Of a stretch of 35,148 nucleotides of DNA, positions 1-9,230 are shown one piece after another; the first letter of the stretch is position 1; every line of letters begins with the position of its first letter. Origin of the DNA: Acanthaster planci (taxonomy: Eukaryota; Echinodermata; Asteroidea; Valvatida; Acanthasteridae); the NCBI RefSeq assembly GCF_001949145.1, contig NW_019091480.1, positions 704,570-739,717 of the forward strand, written 5' to 3'. The translations under genes were made by a program, and so were the position numbers. A model generated the notes under the pieces. That model had not been told where the DNA came from and ran no database searches. It was given only the letters and a program-made list of their open reading frames with translations.

Positions 1-259
1 TTGCAGAATAACCTGCCACTTATATCTACCTCGTATTCTACCTCCATGCTCGTACGTAGCCGGCTATCGTGGCTATGCCATGGAGTGACAGTTGACTGCC
101 TAATGTACAGGTGTATATGTACCACGTGCACAGTGAGACAGTTTTAATAGGTATAATTATTTAAAACAATTTTGTATTAATGTTTGGTAAGAAGTGCACA
201 GAAACTTGGGGAGCCAAGGGGGATGTTGGGTAGGCCTAATTAATGCTGGGATGTTTGGT
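1..259. other. left flank of the P-like element, no gene
   Basis: No credible exon is visible. Bases 1-19 match (16-17 of 19) the inverted-repeat arms of the small element at 8961-9110, so the window probably opens inside or at the edge of another copy of that repeat. The rest shows nothing recognisable. Confidence 0.4.
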
Positions 260-290
260 CATGGAGGAAGGAACACAAGGAGTTCGAACG
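260..290 (+). repeat. left terminal inverted repeat of P-like element
   Basis: The 31-bp repeat starts CATGGAGGAAGG and ends TTCGAACG. Its reverse complement recurs at 8542-8571 with a single one-base gap. It is the likely transposase cleavage end. Confidence 0.8.
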
Positions 291-519
291 GGCCGCTTAA
301 CCCCCGCAGATGTAATTTGCAACCAATTAGCAAGCTGGCCGACCAGCGCAAAAGGCATGGAGACCTCCTAGGGCGCGAGACAGATTTACGACCCTGATAA
401 GGTCCTTTGCTCACAGTGTGTCTTGCCGCTTCACGGTCACACAGAAGACGTTCGTGCTTCAAAATCATTGGAGTTCACAAACTATGCACAAACAAATGCA
501 CGTGATCTATCACTAAAAC

Positions 520-560
520 GCATGCGCAGAAGCATTTTTCACACCATATAGCGTGCGCAG
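520..560 (+). promoter_or_regulatory. candidate transposase promoter: paired NRF-1-like sites
   Basis: Two near-identical motifs GC(A/G)TGCGCAG lie at 520-529 and 551-560 and resemble the NRF-1 consensus found in many animal promoters. A strong donor, CG|GTAAGTT, follows at 634. The acceptor TTTCCTAG ending at 1827 lies just before the transposase start codon. This suggests a 5' UTR exon of about 550-633 and a 1.2-kb leader intron. The transcription start is inferred; no clear TATA box is seen. Confidence 0.4.
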
Positions 561-1190
561 TGTATTCCATGTGATACTCCGAAAAATTCTGAAACGATTG
601 ATGTTTTGATCGTCAAAATCCAACTTTCCATCGGTAAGTTTCGTCACAATTCCGTTGTTGGGATGATCGGGGAATTATGAAGAATATGAATCCATATTTA
701 TGAAATTAAGTGGCCTTTCCGAGGCATTCCAACTGCCGAAAATCGGGGAATGTGTTTGTGATGATTTCCTTTGTTAACTTGTGTTGGTCAAATTTTGGAG
801 CGATGTGGAGCAATAAAAATATTGGAAGAATAAAATCGGTTTTTTTTTTAGAATTTTTGGTGGGGTAAAAGGTCATTACTTTTTCTAAGCATAGTTAGAA
901 CAACTAATAAGACCATAATATTAAGACAGGAATAATAATGGGCTAGAAGTTAGAACTAGAAGCATATTTAAGTACATAAAATATTTGTAATTTAGGCCCT
1001 TTCTCCATATCATGTCCATCATCCGTGTCGGTCAACAATTTTTTTGGATGACGATTTGATTTTATTTTTGACAATTCTGAAATGGAAATGTACAAGACTG
1101 ATGCAAGGAGCAAATTTGCTAGGGAGGATTTAATACTACAATCGCATTTTTTAAGACATGATTGTTTCAAAGCTTTTTAAAAATATATGG

Positions 1191-1579
1191 ACCTTCCTCC
1201 ATGGTCAGTGCGGTATATGATTCTGTGAATTCGGAGTATTAATGGATATTCTACCTTAATTTTTACTCAAATTTGTTACAGATTTTACCCATTTTTGTCA
1301 GCATTAGAAATAGTCACGTTGTCAAAGGTTTTAATGTAGAATCCAGACTCCACTTCAGTTGAAAGCAAATGAAACCTTGTGGAAGTACATGTACATATCC
1401 ATGTAGCATTTTCCTGGATTTATCTTAAGATTTTTCTTGACTGTAGGATTTTATGGCATGGATTTTTCCAGATTTTAGTAATTTTTTTTGACTTTGGGAT
1501 TTTGAAAGATTATTTTTTTAAATGTGAAATTCCTTTTTTTCAGTCAAATTATGAGGGAGCATGGACTATGGAGGAAGGT
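1191..1579. repeat. inverted repeat resembling the element's own ends
   Basis: ACCTTCCTCCATGGTC at 1191-1206 is repeated in inverse orientation at 1564-1579 with 15 of 16 matches. The shared core CCATGGAGGAAGG is also the outermost part of the terminal repeats, and CCATGGAGG occurs again at 1712-1720. This may be a nested deletion derivative of the same family, or internal transposase-binding sites. It lies in the presumed leader intron. Confidence 0.5.
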
Positions 1580-1853
1580 GTGTTCCCTCCTTCATGCATG
1601 GACAGAAGAAAGTATTTTACAAAAATGAAACTTAGCAATGATTGCTTTTTGGTTACCAATATCCTCTTTGCCCCATGCCCATTACTTGTGAAATTTTCTT
1701 TTTCCATCAATCCATGGAGGTGCCATGCATGGAAAACATTTCAATGTTTTGCACCTGAAATTCAGAAATGTTTTTCCAAATTGGTCTGATTTGTGTGTAA
1801 ATGAGGATTTTGTTTTTTGTTTCCTAGAATCAAATACATGTGGTCTGTGCACC

Positions 1854-3689
1854 ATGGGCAGACATAAGGAGTGCCTTCGGGAAATTTGTAGGTTGTGCAG
1901 TTTCCCACGTGCAGTCCAAACTGATCGTCAACCTGTCAAGAAGGAGCAACTGAGCAAAATCATTCAAGCTGCCTTTGGTTTTGATGTCAGAGGAGATTCT
2001 GAAGATGTCCATCCACCTTTCATTTGCAAGCTTTGCCATTTGAAATTGAAGAAGTGGTGGGCAAAAGCTCAAAAGAAGCAGAGAGCAAATTTAACCATTG
2101 AATTGACCACTTTTGTTGAAGCATCTTGTGAGAAGTGTTCTGCCTCCAAACCCAGTGTTTTTTCTGAGCATGTAGGGGAGTGGGCTGCAATGGCACAGAG
2201 GTTCGGGTGTGCCACTTGGCAAGGTGAAAATCTCTTGCAGATCATGAAGATGAGTGCTGAAGGATTGCCGGTGGCCTTTCTCACCATACACGAAGATTTC
2301 ACATGGCAACTTGTTGTCTCTCGAGTTCCTGTACCACTGGAAAGCCACCTCACTCAAGGTGTTGGTGAAAACCTCACAGTTGAGCATTTGGAAGTGTTGT
2401 TAAAAAGAGTTTCATCACTGTTTGTTTGTGAGGGCAACCAAGATTTTGAGGAGTTGATAGAAATCAAGAAAGGAGAAGAAGGCCAGGTCCCCATCCAGAT
2501 AACAGCCAATGATAGTTATGATGGAGTAACCGTACGCCACAAGAAATGTCTTCTGTTGGTTGAGAAGAAAACACGATGTGAGGTCTGCCAAATCTACAGG
2601 GCTGACCTTAATGCATTGCTTGGTCAGCAGAAGGCAAAGAAAAATCAGGTCATCTCCACATCTTCGAAAATTCCAAACAGCAGTCTGACGAAGAAGCAAC
2701 TGAAGACTAAAGTGGCCTTTCTTCAAACAGAAAGAAGAGGTCTAAAGCGGCGGGCCGACAGTTTGACTGAGAAGATTGCAAGCATGTTGCTAGAGGAAAG
2801 CATAGGTGTAGATAGTATTCAAGACGGAGGGCTACTATCCACCATGGTTGACTGTGATGCAGAAATGAGAACTGTATTGGGAACAGAAACTCCGGCCCGT
2901 CTCCTATGGGAGCAGCAGAAGGAATCTGCTCTGAAGGGCAAGCAGATGAGATGGCATCCTGCAATCATACGCTGGTGTATTGCCCTTCAGAGCAGATCGT
3001 CCTCGGCTTACAACCTCATCCGGCAGACTGGCTTTATAAGGTTGCCACATCCGTCCACTTTGCATCCTTACAGCCATTTTGCTAACCCAACTACCGGCTT
3101 CAATTTTGATATGTTAGAGAGGATTGTCAAGGACTACAAAATTGATCAGTGCCCAGAACGAGAGTCAAACATCTGTCTCCTTTTTGACGAAATGAAAGTC
3201 AAGGCTGGTTTGGTGTTTTCAGTCCGCTCAGGAAAAGTGATTGGGTTCACTGATGTGGGTACGGTTGCGAATGAATTGGCTGAGTTTGAGCGCAAATGCA
3301 GAGGTGACAACGAGCCAGAAATTGCATCGCATGTAATGGTCCTAATGGTACGGGGTATATTCTCTCGTCTGCATGCACCAGTAGGTTACTACCCCACAGT
3401 CGGTATAACTAGTCATCAGCTGTATCCATGTCTTTGGGAGGCTGCATTGTATTTGGAGTTGGCTGGTTTCAAGGTGCGTGCATTTACTTCAGATGGGGCA
3501 TCTCCGAACAGGAAATTTTACAGATTGCACGAAGATTCCTCCACTACAGCAGATGTAACATTCTGTACCGGCAACCCGATGGACTCCCAGAGGAAGATTT
3601 TCTTCTTCTGCGATGTGCCGCATCTGGTTAAAACTACCCGCAACAACTTGGAAAACTCTGGTTATAATAACAAGACCAGAGAGCTATTT
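1854..3689 (+). CDS. transposase exon 1 (zinc module, coiled coil, catalytic core start)
   Basis: 612 codons ending ...RELF before the donor TTT|GTAAGTTA at 3690. It contains the RAG1-like Cys pairs, a second zinc-type Cys pair, a charged helical segment and the DEM, TSDG and DVPHLVK motifs. Confidence 0.9.
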
Positions 3690-5917
3690 GTAAGTTAGAA
3701 TGAAAAAAATAATTTCTGGCAAAATTTTATTGAAATTTTGAAACTAAGTGAAATGAACACAGTCTTTTGTGTAACAGATTATATACATGTTTTTGCATGA
3801 ATATAAAATTGTGCAAAGTGATGATTAGTTTTTTTTCCCAATGATTTTTAAACGAACAGTACAACAAGCAAGAAATCAAATGGACCCAGCTTCTTCAGCT
3901 GTATGAATGGGACATTGGTCTAGACCGGCATTCTCCTGGACTACGACGTCTTCATAAGATTACTTATGAACACCTGCACCTCACACCATCTTTGAGGATG
4001 CGTGTTTACATGGCAGCACAGGTAAGTATTGAGATTTGAAGTACTGAATACAACATGACATTAAACCCCTTTTTGTAGCATGTAGACCTTCATAATCTAT
4101 TCAATATTCTTGCAATGCACCGATGAACAGAGTGAGGTACTTTAAAATCAAATAAAACTTCAATAAATTAGAGTGGCCTGATATGTTTTTTTCTCAGGAC
4201 CAAGACATCTTCGAATAAAACTTGTCAACACATGCCTAAACAAACTGGCATAGCCAAGGGAAAAGGTCATAAATGACACACAATGAGTAATTTTCTATTT
4301 CCATTCTGACAAATATTTTGTGCAAGGTGAAATCAGAAGTTCAAATATGCAGGGAAGGCTATGCTGTTGAATTTATATAATTTATATAATGTATGCAAGT
4401 CAGGTTTCATAATTGTTTTATCATCTATTTTTTCTCTGAAAAGGTTCTTAGTAGTACAGTGGCAAATGCCTTGGAATCATTCGGCAAATCAGGCACATCA
4501 TCTACCATCAAGTTCCTGCGTTTCTTTGACCAGTTCTTTGATTGTCTGAACGTTTCCAACTCACACGAAGGGAACCGACTGAGGAAACCGGCACTGGATC
4601 CATACAAAAGATCCGATGACTGGCGGTTTGAGGTAACTAATGTCTAAACTTTAATGAACAATTCTTAGTAGAATACAATTAGCCTATAAATGTCAACTGT
4701 GAGCCTTTGCCTGAAAAGGTTAACTTTGAAATATTAAATTCATGTCCTAAAACATGTAGGAAGAATGCACTGACAATTTTGAAAAAAAAGAGAGTTACAG
4801 TTATGGTAGTTTTACCATCAAAATATGTTTTTATACTTTTCTCCAGATATATTTTTGCAATTGTATTTGAATATTGACTGTAATCTTTTAATGTTTAATT
4901 TGTAGTGGCTGTTGAAGGAGTTTCTTGGGTTCCTGAAGGAGTGGGAGGAAGAAGTGCAGAACCTCAAGGACATCGACAAAGCACTCCAGAAGAAGATGTG
5001 TCTCAGCAAAGAGACGACGGATGGCATCAAAATCACAGGTACTCATGATTGTATAGATTTTTGTTCTAGGTATGTCTTGCGGTATAAAAATCTTTGCGTA
5101 ATATGCAGTTTAGCTGTGTCCGAAAAGGGGATGGCTTTAGCAGTCCATTGTACATGTATATGGATGACAAGGCTACCATGTGCAATGTTATACTTGACTG
5201 CTTCAAAGTACACAATGAAAATTATTCATTTAGTGACTTTTTTCACATCAAATCTTCTATAAACCCTGCACATATTTGGAACACCAATTAAAAATTCAAG
5301 TCAAATCATGGCGTGAAGACGTTGTGATCGTCATGTGTAATGTGATGTAAAAGTTCAATTTTTTTCAAGTGCCTACATGTATATGCAGAGAATGTTAATT
5401 AATTTCAATTTGAATATTTTTCCACATTCCCTCGCCAACACATTTGGCCCTTATCTCCCACCCTTCATGGGAAATTGCTCCTGCTGATCTTTAATGACAT
5501 TGAAACATTTGTGTTAACAAATTTCAAAACATGATTTAACCAGATGGATGAGCTGCAGTCTTCACCCTACACCATTTTGAAAATGAGGACTTGTTGCTGT
5601 AAAACGTTTGTCATTGCACTTGATTTTCAGTACACTCTTTTGTGGAACTGGGGAAACTGCTGTTAGATTTGCCAGGAGTCGAGTTTCTCCTCTCAGAGAA
5701 ATTCAACCAGGACCCGCTTGAGGAATATTTCAGCAAGCAACGGGGAGCAGGTGGAGCAAATGACAATCCAACAGCTGAACAGTTTGCTCACAATATGCTG
5801 TCCCTATATGTAGCATCTGATTGTGCCAAGGCTTCCAAGAGGGGTAACTGTAGGCTGCAAGATAGAGACCAAGGAGAATGCTCCATAGACAATACTCCTC
5901 TTCCACGTCGAAAGTGA
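1854..5917 (+). CDS. P-element-type transposase with RAG1-like N-terminal zinc module
   Basis: Five exons, 1854-3689, 3860-4021, 4444-4632, 4906-5038 and 5631-5917, join in frame (phases 0, 0, 0, 1) to 868 residues. It would cut and join the ends of the element in the nucleus. The start at 1854 has a good context (accATGg) and follows an acceptor at 1827. Residues 12-95 hold C12-x2-C15, an FDVRGD..DVHP stretch, C58-x2-C61 and C92-x2-C95, the spacing and motif of the RAG1 N-terminal zinc region. A second Cys pair and a coiled-coil segment of about 30 residues follow. The RNase H-like catalytic part starts near RWHPAIIRWC, with LPHPSTL, FDEM (D445), TSDGASPNR (D547), CDVPHLVK (D587) and, near the end, NQDPLEEYF (E804/E805). 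The last motifs are hallmarks of P/THAP9 transposases. No THAP signature is present. Nothing is broken. Confidence 0.9.
3860..4021 (+). CDS. transposase exon 2
   Basis: 54 codons between acceptor ACGAACAG and donor CAG|GTAAGT, phase 0 on both sides. It encodes the KWTQLLQLYEWD to MRVYMAAQ segment that follows the DVPHL motif in P transposases. Confidence 0.85.
4444..4632 (+). CDS. transposase exon 3
   Basis: 63 codons between acceptor CTGAAAAG and donor GAG|GTAACT, phase 0. It encodes VLSSTVANAL...TIKFLRFFDQFFDCLN, the helical insertion region of P transposases. Confidence 0.85.
4906..5038 (+). CDS. transposase exon 4
   Basis: 133 nt between acceptor TTTGTAG and donor ACAG|GTACTC, ending in phase 1. 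It encodes WLLKEFLGFLKEWEEE...LSKETTDGIKIT. Confidence 0.85.
5631..5917 (+). CDS. transposase exon 5 (C-terminal catalytic Glu region, stop)
   Basis: Acceptor GATTTTCAG ends at 5630; TGA is at 5915-5917. It encodes the conserved FLLSEKFNQDPLEEYFSKQRG segment with the likely catalytic glutamate, then DNPTAEQF and a basic tail. Confidence 0.9.
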
Positions 5918-6370
5918 TCTGTACTTAATACAATGCTCTGTTATTTCAGAAATGAAGGAGTCAAAAATAGAGATCACACACATTGAGACTTGGTTGGCAT
6001 AATATATTTACCTCAATGAAACTAAGCTTTATGTAAAAACTGTACATTATCATATATAGTTTTGACAAATACATGTATATGTATTTCAAATTTTCAGAGA
6101 TATTACATGGACATTATTGATGTTGGAAGTGCACACTTTTTCGTTGGCTGGCATTTTCTAAATTTTGTTACATGATTGTACATGTATGAGCTTATATTTC
6201 CTTTAAATCTTAATGCAGGGAAGGTTCAACAAGTTAAAAAATGTTCTGTATTCTTTTGAAATTGCGAATTTAGTCAGTTTTACCAGTGTCAAAACAACAA
6301 ATTGATCTAAATGTGAAGTGTTTAGAAACTTGGAAAACAAATTTGACAGTTGAGTGCATGACAATTTCTT
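5918..6370. other. spacer between convergent transposon genes
   Basis: AT-rich, noncoding, presumably both 3' UTRs. No canonical AATAAA was found for either strand. Confidence 0.5.
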
Positions 6371-6688
6371 TTAAAATTCCAAGTTGGCGCGTCCACGTAG
6401 ATTTTCACTCTTTTGCCAGATCTTTGCGAAGTGCCTTTCTGCCTTCTTAGAAACCTTTCCGTTAGTTGCCTTTTTAAGATTCAGATATACATTTATGAAA
6501 GCTTTAGTTCGTATTTTAATCCACTTGAACACAACAATCTCTAACAATTTTTCTGAAATTTCTCCATTTATTTTACCTTGCGTTATGCTACACCAATAGT
6601 TTTGCACTGGTTTGTTTGACAAAATGTTTTTACATAAAATACTCTGGATGTCTACACCACTGAAATTGTGTATGTCGTCTGTGTTCAA
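6371..6688 (-). pseudogene. frameshifted 3' part of the accessory gene
   Basis: About 105 open codons directly follow the TGA at 6685 in the neighbouring frame. The segment KLLEIVVFKWIKIRTKAF and a Lys-rich tail read like the natural C-terminus of this family. Continuity implies a single-base loss in the short T run at the junction. Confidence 0.6.
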
Positions 6689-8368
6689 AACTTCCTACTT
6701 ACAAGTTCCATACTACGAATTAAAAGATAAATCCCATCAGAAACATGGAACAACCCCCCTCGATTTTGAGTGACAATCCATTCATTTGTATACTGCAAAA
6801 ATGTTTGTGCTGTATTTGTGACACAAACTTGCCAAGTTCTTAAAAATTTGCAAAATGTCTGTGCAGTTTCATTCTGCTGTTTTTTCAATTTCTGGTCTAG
6901 ACTATAGGGTATGTAACCAGCAACATATCTCAGTACTTGTTCTTCTTCGGGAGTTATGGGTTTCATTTCGGGAGTGTTTTCTTTTTCTGGAAGATCGGCT
7001 GTGTTTTTGTCTTTGATAATCAAATACAGAATAGACTGCAATAAATACTGATAACAGATTTCAGCAAATTGTCCATTGTGGCTTATGTTGAGCGATTTCA
7101 GAAAACTGATCCATGTGTTTACACTTTTCAAACGGTACTGATGAAAAGCTTTCCACATGGCATCATATGCCTCTGGTTTCAACAGTTTTGCATCTCCAGC
7201 AGTGACAACCAACCACAGCGAAGTTACTGTAGATAAACTGAAGTTTTTAAATTCTTCCGAACTTGTCACTTCAGTCAAGCTTACAAGTAAACTCATGACA
7301 CACAGTGCTATTGGATAAGTAGCAGACTTAAACAGTTGATGTTCTTTCATTTCATCCAGAGCTGCAACTACGTATGTGGTGGCTTTTTTGTGAGCATCTC
7401 CAGCAGAGAACTTGGACTTTGGTCGTTTGACAGCTGAGAAGTTAAAAATAAGAATTGTAATATTTGAAAGTGTTGATTCAGTCATTTTCACAACACACAT
7501 CCACATAACTCGCTCATAATGAACTATAAAAGTGTGGTTCTATTATTATGAAGGGTTAGTTTACCTATTCTCCCAGCTTTCTTGACTTTCTCTTTGTGTG
7601 CCTTGGAATCGGACATCTTTCCTTTTGAAACTGATGCCACTCCGGTACTGGTACTCGCATTGGATTCTGGGACATCTTCCATACTGACAGAAGCTACATC
7701 TGCAAAATATTGCAATTAAAAAAAATTACCTGCACAAAAATAATAGTACTAGGCTTAGTATTATTTTATTTAAACACAGTATGATCACGAGGGTTTGTAC
7801 TCATTTAATTTTGTTAAATAATTTGTTCTGTTCCCACAAAACTGATTGAGGCCTTGGGACCTAAATCAAAAATTAAAAAAATAAATTATTCATCAATATT
7901 CAGTCATTCATGAACACATTTAACCATGCAGGAAATAGGGCCTCGGGCCTAACAACTTTTTTAAAAAAATGAGGAGTAATTGCAACATTCTTTCAACATG
8001 TTCAAGTAAATTTTGATGAAAAAAAAAACCTTAAGGAGAAGACCCCTATAAATGGGGGAAACTATACCAGATTTTTTAGTTGAGCTTGCTGGCCGACAAC
8101 GATTACAAATCCACGAATGCTCCGGGATTGTTTCTCTGCTGAGGCCAGCACAATCGTAATGCCACCAAACAACGGTGCACTGGTCGTCATCGCAAGCGAT
8201 CATTTCTGATGTGGACGCTTCATTACAAACACAGTACTGACGACCATCGTCTTCAGAGTCGTTGCTGATGTCGGATAACTCATTCACGTTCAAATCATCT
8301 TCAGAAAAATCGCTCAAATCGCTCAAGTCCGAACCATAAACGAAATCTTCTTTGCCGTACGCCGCCAT
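6371..8368 (-). CDS. PHD-finger accessory protein of the transposon (3' frameshift)
   Basis: On the - strand exons 8368-8068, 7699-7565 and 7433-6703 join in frame (phases 1, 1). The first exon starts MAAYGKEDF, has an acidic S/D/E run and then a complete C4HC3 PHD finger: C46, C48, C59, C64, H70, C73, C88, C91, with a Trp two residues before C88. PHD fingers usually read histone H3 tails. The long third exon has a PEEEQVLRYVAGYI motif that I recall from second genes of invertebrate transposons. Reading runs to VSRKF and TGA at 6685-6687. The natural continuation (NTDDIHNFSG to the stop at 6371) is open one frame away, as if one base were lost in a run of T at 6688-6691. Whether this is decay or a sequencing error is unknown. 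Its role, possibly target choice or help for the transposase, is inferred. Confidence 0.75.
6685..7433 (-). CDS. accessory gene exon 3
   Basis: Acceptor ACTTCTCAG ends at 7434. The exon encodes the conserved helical region with VLRYVAGYIPYSLDQKL and GGLFHVSDGIYLLIRSME, then hits TGA at 6685. The GTAAGT at 6702-6697 looks like a donor, but any acceptor would leave an intron of only 24 or 43 nt and the wrong frame. Confidence 0.7.
7565..7699 (-). CDS. accessory gene exon 2
   Basis: 135 nt between acceptor TTTTGCAG and donor ATAG|GTAAAC, phase 1 on both sides. It is a Ser/Thr-rich linker ending in a basic KAHKEKVKKAGRI stretch, possibly a nuclear signal. Confidence 0.7.
8068..8368 (-). CDS. accessory gene exon 1, PHD finger
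   Basis: 100 codons plus one base, from ATG at 8368-8366 to the donor CTG|GTATAG at 8067. It holds the full C4HC3 finger. An upstream reading frame is open further, but this ATG has a strong context (gccgccATGg-like) and lies just downstream of an NRF-1-like site. Confidence 0.75.
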
Positions 8369-8392
8369 GTTGAAATGGATTTGGTAAACTGA

Positions 8393-8402
8393 GCATGCGC
8401 AG
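8393..8402 (-). promoter_or_regulatory. NRF-1-like site upstream of the accessory gene
   Basis: GCATGCGCAG, identical to 520-529 near the transposase promoter, lies 25-34 bp upstream of the accessory start codon. The two divergent ends of the element therefore carry the same motif. Confidence 0.4.
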
Positions 8403-8541
8403 TTGTACACCCATAATGCAACACGGTAAAGGCTGGGATGGCCTTCGTCGTGATAATTAGATTTAGATAATGGACTTGCGGTCTTCCCCCCCAGTTGTTT
8501 TACGACCGTGGCAAGACAGTCTGAACTTTTGATGTCCACTT

Positions 8542-8571
8542 CGTTCGAACTCCTTGTGTCCTTCCTCCATG
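8542..8571 (-). repeat. right terminal inverted repeat of P-like element
   Basis: Reverse complement of 260-290 with one missing base and no mismatch. It lies upstream of the accessory gene. Confidence 0.8.
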
Positions 8572-8602
8572 GTGCTAGTAAATGAATAAAGGTAGACATC
8601 GT

Positions 8603-8696
8603 AGAGGGGAACAAATTGTCTATAATAACAATCGCTCGCATCCTTCATCATTTTAGCCAAATGTTACGCAACGTTGTCATGAATTTGTTCCCCTCT
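8603..8696. repeat. perfect 15-bp inverted repeat
   Basis: AGAGGGGAACAAATT at 8603-8617 is repeated as AATTTGTTCCCCTCT at 8682-8696, with a 64-nt loop. It sits 32 bp outside the P-like element's right end. Confidence 0.6.
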
Positions 8697-8960
8697 GTTA
8701 AATCTTCTGAGCTTGTGCACATGAAATGTGAAAAAGGCATATTTAAGAACGTTAACATGATGAAGAAAAAAGGAACATCGCCAGTTCATACACATAGGCC
8801 CATTCAGTATTCTCCCATGTTCCTCACAGTTTGTGGTGATGCTGAATTTGCTCTACATGTTTACATGGACATGATTAGGTGACTATGTGATTAGTTTGGT
8901 TAAATCATCAAACTCTGTTCAAACACATGAAACATGATGTTAATTAAGAAAAAAAGAGTA

Positions 8961-9110
8961 ATTGCAGAATACCCCGCCACTCTAAAAAACGACCCCTGGA
9001 ATGCATGGTTACGTGGGTACAAGGTGAAAATCCCTTGAGAAGAGTGTGACACTTTGACCTGTACCTGGCTATGAGGTTGATCGTGTGGGGTGGCAGGGTA
9101 CTCTGCAATT
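8961..9110. repeat. 150-bp MITE-like element
   Basis: The arms 8961-8981 and 9090-9110 are inverted copies starting AATTGCAGA with 19 of 21 matches. The same arm sequence, slightly diverged, opens the window at 1-19, so this is a repeat family. No target duplication is clear. Confidence 0.55.
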
Positions 9111-9230
9111 GAGCTAAGAAAACAAGTTGGCTCATTGTCGATATTGTCAACGTGGTCGCGGCATGTCTGGCAGTAGGGGTGCACATCACATCAGAGACAG
9201 TCTCAAAACTCAGAGTTTCTTTATTCAGAG

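Larger units (their letters stand above)
260..8571 (+). mobile_element. P-superfamily-like DNA transposon with transposase and PHD accessory gene
   Basis: This 8.3-kb element is delimited by terminal inverted repeats at 260-290 and 8542-8571 that match at 29 positions with one single-base indel. Inside are a five-exon P-type transposase gene on + and a PHD-finger gene on -, in convergent orientation with about 450 bp between their stop codons. The repeats begin CATG and are 31 and 30 bp long; the Drosophila P element, as recalled, also has 31-bp ends starting CATG. P elements make 8-bp target duplications, but the 8 bases outside the two ends (252-259 and 8572-8579) do not match, so the insertion is old, rearranged, or the true ends differ slightly. 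The open transposase argues for recent activity or selection. Confidence 0.8.

Noticed and set aside
1854-2100. THAP domain at the transposase N-terminus
   Set aside because: Cys spacing and the missing AVPTIF-type motif do not fit THAP, and the fourth ligand is Cys rather than the C-x2-H pattern with conserved Pro and Trp positions.
6660-6703. Intron in the PHD gene from GTAAGT at 6702
   Set aside because: The only nearby acceptors would make 24- or 43-nt introns and give the wrong frame; a one-base shift is simpler.
8068-8641. Longer N-terminus for the PHD protein reaching into the terminal repeat
   Set aside because: The frame is open to 8641, but it crosses the transposon end and the NRF-1-like site; the ATG at 8368 has better context.
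8616-8882. 88-codon open frame (+)
   Set aside because: No recognisable domain or splice context, and it overlaps the inverted repeat at 8603-8696.
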